Below, in pieces: positions 53,701 to 59,854 of a stretch of 64,000 nt of DNA. The stretch lies in NCBI GenBank assembly GCA_016706405.1, contig JADJJT010000003.1, forward strand, positions 558,001-622,000, in the 5' to 3' direction. This DNA is from Sphingobacteriales bacterium. Its GTDB lineage: Bacteria > Bacteroidota > Bacteroidia > Chitinophagales > UBA2359. The position numbers and the translations under genes are program-made. Position 1 is the stretch's first letter; each line of letters begins with the position of its first letter. Under the pieces are notes generated by a model that searched no databases, was not told the origin of the DNA, and worked only from the letters and a program-made list of their open reading frames with translations.

Positions 53701-53957
53701 TGCGCGCCGCTGGCTTTGAACCCGAAAATGTTTTGTCGCGCTACAAATGGCAAGAGGGATTGGGCTATTACGAAAGTACCGGAGATGCCGCTACCAACTT
53801 TTTTATTGATTGGTTGCCCAAAGGTACTTATGTATTTGAATACCCCATGCGGGCGCAACTAAAAGGCAATTTCTCGAACGGTATTACCGCCATGCAATGT
53901 ATGTATGCCCCCGAATTTGCCAGCCACAGCGAAGGCATAAGGCTTACCATTGAATAG
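47706..53957 (+). CDS. Alpha-2-macroglobulin family protein with thioester
   Basis: This 2083-residue protein has one N-terminal hydrophobic helix (about 14-33) acting as signal or anchor, so it should face the periplasm. The first 450 residues are helical and TPR-like. MG-type beta domains follow, including the MG2 motif TDRSIYRPGQTIFFKGI near residue 645. A region with the TxxAExxFxxPHLxTNExGExxxxFTxPEALTxWxxxG pattern of bacterial macroglobulins lies near 1300. The reactive thioester motif is ECTEQ, with Cys1526 and Gln1529, before the helical TED domain (about 1500-1800) with GDGGFSWFPGMP. Bacterial homologues trap invading proteases. It is larger than E. coli YfaS (about 1530). Usual neighbour PbpC is not next to it. 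Confidence 0.92.
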   Translation: MTNNTKHHLKTKFWFAATLLLCIVLGIASYAFTSSPKKFNKTMPMTPPTDNYEKDWQTVVALENEGRTLDAEKAVNAIYEKATAQNNIPQQVKALLHIYKYRTYKEENSQQNIVNELKQKIATSQPPLQPLLQNILAGVYWQHFQNNRWQILNRTEAPTGAAEDFETWDANRLTLEITNLYLESLKNTNALQNISLAGYSAILNEEAGSKQLRPSLYDLLAHNTLDYFTNDQANITKAADQFELNQPEAFAEAANFSGFAFANTDTLSTKYYALQIFQALTRFHLNDKDIAPLLDLELNRLNFAYNNSTLPGKAELRLEAHEKLQKIYSTHPESALISYEIAKYWQQQGNKYNAETAPSYQKDLVKAVDICNKVIEKFLDSCGATNCKALITRIKGKSLNAQVEASNAPDKLGRALVQYKNIDHVFCRWIHTTPAIKKEIKRINADWNDREAKLMRYLTSLAPEKTWQYTLPNDKDYQPNSAEISTQSGKIGEDYILLLSADEKFTADGSNALAYSEISITNLAIFENTNGFENTESSYYVVNRQTGQPLPNIAYSIWLNRYNNRNSKYEDNKFQEGITDKNGAIVVKKRPNEYGNIRIELTNNNTNDHLTHSNYLNNSYASNNFYEDRQTFFFTDRSIYRPGQTIFFKGIMLTSNGKGKNKLLTDTKSTVKFYDVNGEMIASLDLKTNEYGSFNGKFTAPTGLLKGSMTISNDHGSTNVQVEEYKRPKFEVTFKPVEGTYKIDEQVTVKGQAKAYAGSNIDNAQVKYRVVRRANYPFWCWWWRPYPSSPEREIANGTALTDANGEFTIQFVAIPDRSLDAKDRPQFTYVVTADITDLNGETRSSTTNVNVGYVALLANIGLPDNVNRDTCSTYAISTQNLNGQFEAADVHITIHKLQTPNKVLRKRLWGQPTKFVLANNDYTTNYPNDIYNNENRPDKWPLADKIIDEKITTKPDSKINIEKLCKQQNGHFLAELTTKDKFGQEVKWQKYFTLFSFDDDKIPDAEQFWAQCSQQTAQPGQTIMVSYGSALENAYYLLEVKFDDKLLRREWLPSGKGQQTTKIKVDEAWRGGFAVYLTCVSLNRTFSQTFNINVPWSNKDLSIETQTFRNKLLPGQNEEWRFTVKGPKGEKMAAEMVATLYDASLDAFLPHSYGMSIYPTYYYHNQINFDNLFSNQSAQVYDPNWNHYPGTSGQYYDALQWFGFSFYQYRYMSYRFSESRAGGAMPAAAQPKKSMKNGDSRDEDKATNGIVTLAAEPEEESKAPVIDGVQPKDKRNKTANINQKTEADAPVQIRKNLNETAFFMPHLQTNEKGELVMVFTIPEALTRWNLKGLAHTKNLEIGYLNEQAVTQKDLMVMPNPPRFMREDDAFAFSAKVSNLTDKPLTGTAELLLFDALTMQPVDALFNNKNNRISFNAAAGQSSALNWQIQVPESVQAVTWRVVVRAGNFSDGEENSVPVLTNRMLVTETMPLPIRGKQTKNFIFTNLEKAQQSNTLKHQSLTLEYTSQPAWYAIQALPYLMEFPYECTEQIYSRYYANSIASHIANSDPRIRKVFDTWTKEALAAANGNSTQGQALLSNLEKNQELKMLLLQETPWVAEAKNESERKKRLGTLLDIERITRELKGVEKELLKRQNGDGGFSWFPGMPTSRWVTQHIVSGFGHLQKLGIRQATEDPDIKNMLQNAVAYLDRQIDEDYQRLVRAKVDLEKDHLGYTETHYLYTRSFYTEWPVAQESKKAVDFYLKQANKYWLTRSKYLQGFIALALHRFNNGDNQTAQKIIESMRQNATYNEEMGMYFKDVQPGWYWYQAPIETQALLIEAFDEVGKDAKSVEEMRIWLLKQKQTQDWKTTKATAEACYALLLKGTSWLASDQLVEITIGNQTLNPRNMPEVQVEAGTGYFKTNWTRDQIQPNMKNITVSKKDEGPGWGAIYWQYFENLDKITPAATPLNIKKQVFKEEITKSGAKLVALTDNARLKVGDRVKVRIEIRVDRDMEYVHLKDMRAAGFEPENVLSRYKWQEGLGYYESTGDAATNFFIDWLPKGTYVFEYPMRAQLKGNFSNGITAMQCMYAPEFASHSEGIRLTIE

Positions 53958-54020
53958 CAAAGTAAATTAATAACGTACCAAAAACAAATATTTGTTGGTT
54001 TTGGCAACACTATAATATAT

Positions 54021-54064
54021 GCAGGTAGTTTTTTATTGAATCATAAAAAATTACCTGCTTTATT
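54021..54064 (+). terminator. Intrinsic terminator after the macroglobulin gene
   Basis: Arms of 15 bases at 54021-54035 (GCAGGTAGTTTTTTA) and 54044-54058 (TAAAAAATTACCTGC) pair fully allowing one G-T pair; TTTATTTT follows. Confidence 0.8.
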
Positions 54065-54139
54065 TTGGTATTAGCTTGCCTGAATATTATGAGTTTTTAA
54101 AAAAATAAAATTTTGTTTATCTACGTCAGAAAATTATAA

Positions 54140-54147
54140 TAAATTTG
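54140..54147 (+). promoter_or_regulatory. Probable -7 box for the barrel-like gene (TAAATTTG)
   Basis: TAAATTTG matches TAnnTTTG, 44 bases before ATG 54192; a TTTG lies 24 bases further upstream at 54112-54115. Confidence 0.5.
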
Positions 54148-54191
54148 CTGCTGCAATATTGCAAATAATCTATACTATAACCATTATTAAA

Positions 54192-54923
54192 ATGAAAAAA
54201 AGCTTGGCTAATAATACGAGCAACTTCGTAAAGCATTTGATATATTTAATTCTATTTTCATTTTGCCTGCCTTTGTTTAGCCAAAAACCAAACACTACAG
54301 TTGGATTTGTTGGTAAGGCTTACAGGATAAATTTTGACCAAGTAAATGCGGTGCTCAACCAATACGGCTACCCCAGTTTAGACAATAGCGTAGCAAATTT
54401 TGAGGTGTGCCTAACTTTAGGCGCCGGCAATCCTCTTTCGCTAAATATAGGCGCAGGCTATACAATAGGTTCGGCCAAAAATAGCAGTGTTTCAACTAAA
54501 CAAACGCAATTAAATGGTTTGAGTTTTTTTGCCGGGCCTCAATATAATTATCAGTTACCTAAAAAGTTTTTGCTCAGCCCCGCGCTACATTTTGGATTCC
54601 TTACTAATCATAATTTGCTCTTATTGCCATACGCCGATAAATTACAAGTAAAAGATGTGTTTTTACCCGATTCACTGCAAAATAAAACCTATCTTTTTAA
54701 AGGCAAGGGCAGCTACCTTGAGTTAGCGCTTACAGTACAAAAGCACCTAAATATACTGAAACTCCAATATGGTTTTTATTTAACTGGCGGTCTGCGATTT
54801 TTGTCAACTTATACTTGGGCAAACAGCAATAACGCGCTCGTAGATTTGCCAAAACCCAAAGCCATAAACCCATTTTTGGGTTTTGGATTTAATATTGGAG
54901 CTGTACGAAACACAGTGAAATAG
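54192..54923 (+). CDS. Predicted outer-membrane beta-barrel protein, unknown
   Basis: The ATG at 54192 (MKKSLANNTSNFVKHL) begins a signal peptide (hydrophobic about 15-32, ending LFSQ); the open frame from 54159 lies close to the promoter. The mature part, about 210 residues, has alternating polar and apolar strands with many Gly, Tyr and Asn, such as LTLGAGNPLSLNIGAGYTIG, LNGLSFFAGPQYNYQL and LALTVQKHLNILKLQYGFYL. It ends in FLGFGFNIGAV before a short tail. This pattern resembles small outer-membrane barrels of Bacteroidota. The closing residue is Lys, not the usual Phe or Tyr, so the barrel call is tentative. No partner is evident. Confidence 0.55.
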   Translation: MKKSLANNTSNFVKHLIYLILFSFCLPLFSQKPNTTVGFVGKAYRINFDQVNAVLNQYGYPSLDNSVANFEVCLTLGAGNPLSLNIGAGYTIGSAKNSSVSTKQTQLNGLSFFAGPQYNYQLPKKFLLSPALHFGFLTNHNLLLLPYADKLQVKDVFLPDSLQNKTYLFKGKGSYLELALTVQKHLNILKLQYGFYLTGGLRFLSTYTWANSNNALVDLPKPKAINPFLGFGFNIGAVRNTVK

Positions 54924-55038
54924 GCAAAGTTTTTGCCCATTATAAAGTAAATATCTATATTATTTAATGCTAAAAATTATCCGGATTAAAAAATTAGTGT
55001 CTTTGGTCTTACTTCTAAACGGATGGATGAGGTTTGGC

Positions 55039-56175
55039 TTAACTCCCAAGTTTTTGGCGTAGTTTTGGCAAAATAGCAGCTTTCCATGCGGTAAAATTTC
55101 CGGATAAAATTTGCTGTCGCGCCTGTGTAACCAAATCTAAGTAAAAACCCAAATTGTGTAAGGAGGCCAACTGAGGGCCAAGCATTTCGCCGGCTTTAAA
55201 TAGGTGGCGCAAATATGCTTTGGTATGGTATTGGCTTGTTGGGGTGGTGCTTTGTGCATCAATTGGGGTAAAATCGCGCTCCCACTGTTTATTTTTTATG
55301 TGTAAAACGCCTTGCCAAGTATATAACAGGCCATGTCTTGCATTGCGGGTAGGCAAAACACAATCGAACATATCAATACCAAGCGCAATGCTTTCGAGGA
55401 TGTTTTCGGGGGTGCCTACGCCCATTAGGTAGCGCGGTTTGTTGTGGGGCAAAATTTGGCAAACAAGGTCGGTCATAGCGTACATATCGGCGGCTGGCTC
55501 GCCTACCGACAAGCCACCAATGGCATTAGCAGGACAGTTTTGCTGGGCTATAAACTCGGCGCTGCGGGTGCGCAAATCGGGGTAGGTGCTGCCCTGTACA
55601 ATGGGCATCAGCGTTTGTTGGTAGCCATAAAGCGGCTGCGTTTGGTTAAACCTTGTTATGCAGCGTTGCAACCAGGCATGGGTTAAGTGCATAGAGTTTT
55701 GTGCATACGGGTATTCGCAGGGGTAAGGGGTGCACTCGTCAAAAGCCATTATAAAATCAGCGCCAATTATGCGTTGGGTATCCATCACATTTTCGGGGGT
55801 AAACAAATGCCTTGAGCCATCAATATGCGATTGAAACTTTACGCCTTCGGGGGTAATTTTTCGCATAGTTGCCAACGAATATACCTGATAGCCACCGCTA
55901 TCGGTTAGCATAGGGCGTTGCCATCCCGTAAAAGCATGCAGCCCTCCGGCAGCTTTAATAACTTCTAATCCGGGACGTAAATAAAGGTGATACGTGTTTC
56001 CTAAAATAATTTGGGCTTTAATGTCGTTGGCCAACTCGTGTCTGTGTACTGCTTTAACAGCGCCATTAGTGCCAACGGGCATAAAAATTGGAGTGGCAAT
56101 TTGTCCATGTTGGGTTGTTATTGTTCCGGCACGTGCATTGCTGTGTGCATCTGATTTATTAATTTCAAAAACCAT
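55039..56175 (-). CDS. tgt: Queuine/preQ1 tRNA-ribosyltransferase lacking the zinc cysteines
   Basis: This 378-residue enzyme exchanges guanine for preQ1 at position 34 of GUN tRNAs. The catalytic Asp residues Asp92 (TDSGGYQV) and Asp271 (MFDCVLPTRNARHG) are in place, with GGLSVGEP for substrate binding. In E. coli, Cys302, Cys304, Cys307 and His333 bind zinc. Here the same spacing gives Ser309, Thr311, Ser314 and His340, so the zinc site is gone although the surrounding KAYLRHLF and ASLHNLGFYL are kept. I recall that Bacteroidota Tgt proteins often lack these cysteines. Start ATG at 56175. Confidence 0.93.
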   Translation of the reverse strand: MVFEINKSDAHSNARAGTITTQHGQIATPIFMPVGTNGAVKAVHRHELANDIKAQIILGNTYHLYLRPGLEVIKAAGGLHAFTGWQRPMLTDSGGYQVYSLATMRKITPEGVKFQSHIDGSRHLFTPENVMDTQRIIGADFIMAFDECTPYPCEYPYAQNSMHLTHAWLQRCITRFNQTQPLYGYQQTLMPIVQGSTYPDLRTRSAEFIAQQNCPANAIGGLSVGEPAADMYAMTDLVCQILPHNKPRYLMGVGTPENILESIALGIDMFDCVLPTRNARHGLLYTWQGVLHIKNKQWERDFTPIDAQSTTPTSQYHTKAYLRHLFKAGEMLGPQLASLHNLGFYLDLVTQARQQILSGNFTAWKAAILPKLRQKLGS

Positions 56176-56191
56176 AAAAAGCAGTAAATAA

Positions 56192-56731
56192 TCACAAATA
56201 TCTTCTAATGCTTAGAAAGCGTTTTTCGTAATGGCTATCGGTTAAATAACTGATGGTTACGCCATTAACTTTACCCGAAGAGGAGTGGATAAACGATATT
56301 TTACAATCTATATTTTCTATAACAATACCTACATGACCGGCAGTAGTGTCGTTAGCATTGGTCCCGGTAAAAACAATAATATCGCCCTTGGTCGCTGAAC
56401 ATTTATCGACAGGTTGCCCGTCTTGGAATAATGTTTGCGAACTGCGCGGAATTGTTAGCCCATTTTGCTGATAAACGTAATAAGCGAAGCCGCTACAATC
56501 GAAACCTTTGGGCGATTCACCACCTTCCAAATAGGGCGAACCCAATAATTTTTGTGCAGTTGCCAATATACTATCCGGATTTACGTTTGAGGTTGGTTTT
56601 GTTTCCGGAACAGCTATTTTAATGGGTTCGGGAATGTTTTTGTGAGGCATTTGGTTTATCATCGCCCAAATAAACGCACTAACAAATAAAATCCACATTA
56701 GAAACAGTATTTTTCCTTTATTTTTCAGCAT
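56192..56731 (-). CDS. NlpC/P60 family peptidoglycan hydrolase
   Basis: This 179-residue protein has an N-terminal hydrophobic helix (about 7-24, KILFLMWILFVSAFIWAMI), which may be a signal or anchor, and an NlpC/P60 domain (about 58-179). The catalytic triad is visible as Cys79 in GFDCSGFAYYVY, His in AGHVGIVIEN and a further His in ISFIHSSSG. RSSQTLFQDGQPV and KGDIIVFTG are typical of the family, which cuts the D-glutamyl-meso-DAP bond in peptidoglycan stem peptides. Its start overlaps by 14 bases the end of the L,D-transpeptidase gene, so the two are very likely co-translated. Confidence 0.9.
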   Translation of the reverse strand: MLKNKGKILFLMWILFVSAFIWAMINQMPHKNIPEPIKIAVPETKPTSNVNPDSILATAQKLLGSPYLEGGESPKGFDCSGFAYYVYQQNGLTIPRSSQTLFQDGQPVDKCSATKGDIIVFTGTNANDTTAGHVGIVIENIDCKISFIHSSSGKVNGVTISYLTDSHYEKRFLSIRRYL

Positions 56732-58409
56732 ATAATTTTTTAGCCATGCTTAAATCGCGTTCATAAATATCGGGGCGAAAATTAAGGTTTCCCTTAGTAT
56801 CAACCCAGCTTGTAAAATAGCCTATAATTACGGGCAATGGGGGGGTAATTTTGGCGTAAACTTCACTTCCTTTGTTCATTGCCTCTACAATTTTTTTGGT
56901 TGTCCATTCGGGGTTATTGCGCAGCACCCATTCGGCCATTTTTTGCGGCTCGGCCAGCCTGATACAACCATGACTTTGGGCGCGGGTTGTATTTTCAAAA
57001 AAGCTTTTTGAGGGGGTGTCGTGCATATAAATACTGTGTTCGTTAGGAAAAATAAATTTCACTTTGCCTAACGCATTTTTAGCTCCGGATTTTTGCCTAA
57101 TGATGTACGGAAAATTGTCGGCGTTGTAGTTTTTCCAGGCAATACTTGCGGGAGAAACGGGTGTTTTATCGGACTCAGAGTTTACAATTTCCATCCCTTG
57201 GCGGCTTAAATATCCGGATGGATTGCGTTTCAGGTTGTTAAATATTTCGCCCCGAATAATGCTTCGCGGTGGGTACCAGTATGGACTAAATACCACGTGC
57301 GTCATTTCGTCTTTAAAAATTACGGTTTTGGTGTTTTCCTTACCTACCACTACCCGCATGCTCCATTGCAGCGAGTCGTGCTTAAAGGCGTGTACTTTAA
57401 ACTCCGGAATATTGACCAACAAATAGTCGGGGTACATATCGGCGGGCATCCAGCGCAATCGTTCCATGTTAATAGACATGGTTTTTATTCGTTGCGCGAT
57501 GGGAACGTTTAAAGCGGTAATCATGTCGGCGGCTATGGTTGTGTCGCGTTTTAGGCCATGCCTTTTCCGGAAATTTACTACGGCCTCGTAAAGTTCTTTC
57601 GAATAAATTTCGCTTGTTGTATCGGGAGTTTTAAGGTCGTTAAGTTGGTATAATTTTTTGCGTATGGTTTTAACGATGGGGTCGGTTCCATCGGGGGGTA
57701 TTGATTTCGACAGTTTTTGGGTTATTGGGTTGGCATCGTAATCGGCTTGTATTTTTTTAAGGGCAACCAATTGTTTTTGCAATAAAAAATACATGGGGTG
57801 CATTTGCCCAATTTTGTTGGTATCGTTAAGCAGGGCCGAGAGTGCTTGCAGGTAATCTATTTTCTTTTTAGGGATATACCAACCCAATTCTTTAATATCT
57901 TTTTCGGAGGTTGTGCTGTTTTCGCGGGCTACATATTGAAAAAACATAGCCGTCAACAACAGGTCATCTTCAATATTTGGCTCGGTACTCACTTTGTTGT
58001 TAGCACCCCAATACACGCGGTCGCTAATGTCCTGAACCTGGTGCACCAAGTTTGAATCGGCTTGTTGTTGGGCATTTAAGGATTGCTCTAAGCGGTTCAT
58101 AAATGCGTTGGTGTGTTCGGCCAAGCCTACCGAATCGTGCCAAGCATATTGGAAATTGCGCTGCCGGTAAAAATTTTTAATTTCTAACGAGTGGACGGCA
58201 AATGAAGGGTTGCGTTGTAAAAATGAGTCAATTGAGGTACTATCGAAAAAAGCCGGAAAGTAGGCATTTTCTGCTGTAACCGTTAGATCAACAGGTTTTA
58301 CCTCTTTGGCGGCATCTTTTTTAGACGATTTAGATTTACAGGCTTCATTAAAAATTAGCAACAACAAGAGCGAAATTGCATAAAAAAAGCTAAGTACTGG
58401 TTTATTCAT
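56718..58409 (-). CDS. L,D-transpeptidase (YkuD domain, YcbB-like)
   Basis: This 563-residue envelope protein has an N-terminal hydrophobic segment with a possible lipobox (LLIFNEACKS, Cys near 24), so it may be a lipoprotein. A region of about 250 residues follows, with a peptidoglycan-binding-like stretch (YEAVVNFRKRHGLKRDTTI). The YkuD catalytic domain (about 340-530) has YMHDTPSKSFFE and SHGCIRL with the catalytic Cys482. YcbB-type enzymes form 3-3 cross-links between DAP residues of neighbouring stem peptides. The length and domain order match the YcbB/LdtD group (E. coli 615 residues). It is upstream of, and overlaps, the NlpC gene, pairing a cross-linker with a hydrolase. Confidence 0.9.
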   Translation of the reverse strand: MNKPVLSFFYAISLLLLLIFNEACKSKSSKKDAAKEVKPVDLTVTAENAYFPAFFDSTSIDSFLQRNPSFAVHSLEIKNFYRQRNFQYAWHDSVGLAEHTNAFMNRLEQSLNAQQQADSNLVHQVQDISDRVYWGANNKVSTEPNIEDDLLLTAMFFQYVARENSTTSEKDIKELGWYIPKKKIDYLQALSALLNDTNKIGQMHPMYFLLQKQLVALKKIQADYDANPITQKLSKSIPPDGTDPIVKTIRKKLYQLNDLKTPDTTSEIYSKELYEAVVNFRKRHGLKRDTTIAADMITALNVPIAQRIKTMSINMERLRWMPADMYPDYLLVNIPEFKVHAFKHDSLQWSMRVVVGKENTKTVIFKDEMTHVVFSPYWYPPRSIIRGEIFNNLKRNPSGYLSRQGMEIVNSESDKTPVSPASIAWKNYNADNFPYIIRQKSGAKNALGKVKFIFPNEHSIYMHDTPSKSFFENTTRAQSHGCIRLAEPQKMAEWVLRNNPEWTTKKIVEAMNKGSEVYAKITPPLPVIIGYFTSWVDTKGNLNFRPDIYERDLSMAKKLYAEK

Positions 58410-58569
58410 AAAACATATTTGTTATATTACAAGCATACAAGAAAAAAACAGCTGCGCAAAATACAGCACAATATTAATTTAAAAGACCGACTTGAACAAA
58501 TTATTGTCTTATTTTATTTAAATCAACTTAGATGCGGTATTATATTTAGAAAGTAACCAAATTGAAAGG

Positions 58570-59220
58570 TTACAAATTTTTTAATTGAGCAATAGCTTGT
58601 TCCGGATTTGCAGCGGAAAAAACTGTATTTCCGGCCACTAAAATATCGGCTCCGGCTGTTAAAATTTCTTGGGCATTATTAAAATCTACGCCGCCATCTA
58701 CCTCAAGCAAAACATGGTTTGCCGATAAGGTTTGCCGCATTGTTTTCAGTTCGTTTAGTTTTAGCAGACTGCTTTTTATAAAAGTTTGGCCCCCAAAGCC
58801 CGGATTAACCGACATGACACAAACTAAATCAATATCGGGCAAAATATATTGCAACAAATTTGCCGGCGTATGTGGGTTTATGGCTACGCCCGGCCGCATA
58901 CCCGCCTTGCGTATTGACTGAATGCTGCGGTGCAAATGGGTGCATGCCTCGTAATGCACGGTTAGCGTTGAAGCGCCACAATCGGCAAATGCGTTTATGT
59001 ACCGATCGGGGTCAACAATCATTAAATGAACATCTAAGGGTTTGGTAGCTAATTTTTGCAGTGCCTTTAATACCGGAAATCCAAACGAAATATTAGGCAC
59101 AAATACGCCGTCCATAATATCAACATGAAACCAATCGGCCTGGCTTTGATTTATTAATTGTATGTCGGCAGCTAAGTTGGCAAAATTGGCCGATAGTATA
59201 GATGGGGCAACAATTGGCAT
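58570..59220 (-). CDS. rpe: Ribulose-phosphate 3-epimerase
   Basis: This TIM-barrel enzyme interconverts ribulose-5-phosphate and xylulose-5-phosphate in the pentose phosphate pathway. The frame opens with TTG at 59226, but the ATG at 59220 (MPIVAPSILSANFANLA) gives the conventional start. DIMDGVFVPNISFG, DVHLMI, the loop VMSVNPGFGGQ and LEVDGGV carry the usual metal and catalytic residues (His, Asp, His, Asp). Length is about 216, standard for the family. It stands apart from other pentose phosphate genes. Confidence 0.95.
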   Translation of the reverse strand: MPIVAPSILSANFANLAADIQLINQSQADWFHVDIMDGVFVPNISFGFPVLKALQKLATKPLDVHLMIVDPDRYINAFADCGASTLTVHYEACTHLHRSIQSIRKAGMRPGVAINPHTPANLLQYILPDIDLVCVMSVNPGFGGQTFIKSSLLKLNELKTMRQTLSANHVLLEVDGGVDFNNAQEILTAGADILVAGNTVFSAANPEQAIAQLKNL

Positions 59221-59279
59221 AACCAAACAGTTAATTTAATTAAAATAACAAATGTGATTTGAGAAAAGATATTTTCAAA

Positions 59280-59325
59280 TAAAATTGGGCAATTAACAAA
59301 GTTAATGAAGTATTGCTAATTGCCC
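59280..59325 (-). terminator. Terminator of the kinase/response regulator operon
   Basis: Arms GGGCAATTA (59287-59295) and TAATTGCCC (59317-59325) pair exactly; on the minus strand AATTTTATTTG follows. It lies just after the response regulator stop at 59392. Confidence 0.65.
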
Positions 59326-59391
59326 TAACAAAGATATTCTTAAAAATTAAAAGCCAACTTACAACAGCAGGCAATATTTTTGCTCTTTCAT

Positions 59392-59808
59392 TTATTGCGC
59401 TTGTTGGGCTTGTTTTTCAAGTAAAAGTTTGGTTATGGTAAACATCAAACGATTATTTGAGTTTTCACTTTTTATGATGTAATCGTAGGCACCATTCCGG
59501 ATAGTTTCCAAAGCTGTTTCCATATCTTCTTGCCCCGACAGCATAATAACGGCTGTATCGGGGCTAATGGCTTTAATTTGTTTTAAAATATCTAATCCGG
59601 TTTTAGCATTTTCTTGAATGCCATCCAAAAAGTAATCTAAAACAACAATATCGGGGTTTTCGGTTACTCTATCGAGGCTATTTTCGCCATAAGCAAATAC
59701 GTTTACTGTAATGGGCAGGTTAACGCTGTTCTCAATTTGGCTTTTTAACATGATGAGGGTTTTAATATCATCATCAATTAAAAAGATTTTGTAATTATTC
59801 TCGTTCAT
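59392..59808 (-). CDS. Single-domain response regulator
   Basis: This 138-residue protein is a stand-alone receiver domain without an output domain. The acidic pair is in FLIDDDIKT, the phosphoacceptor Asp in IVVLDYFLDG, the conserved Thr/Ser in VIMLSGQED and the Lys in YIIKSENS. It follows the hybrid kinase by 46 bases in the same direction and shares a terminator. So it is most likely part of the same signal chain, perhaps receiving phosphate from the kinase's HPt domain. With no DNA-binding domain, it must act through protein contacts or as a phosphate sink. Confidence 0.88.
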   Translation of the reverse strand: MNENNYKIFLIDDDIKTLIMLKSQIENSVNLPITVNVFAYGENSLDRVTENPDIVVLDYFLDGIQENAKTGLDILKQIKAISPDTAVIMLSGQEDMETALETIRNGAYDYIIKSENSNNRLMFTITKLLLEKQAQQAQ

Positions 59809-59854
59809 AATAATGTTTGTTTGTTTTTGTTAAATAATATATTTTAATTTTATT

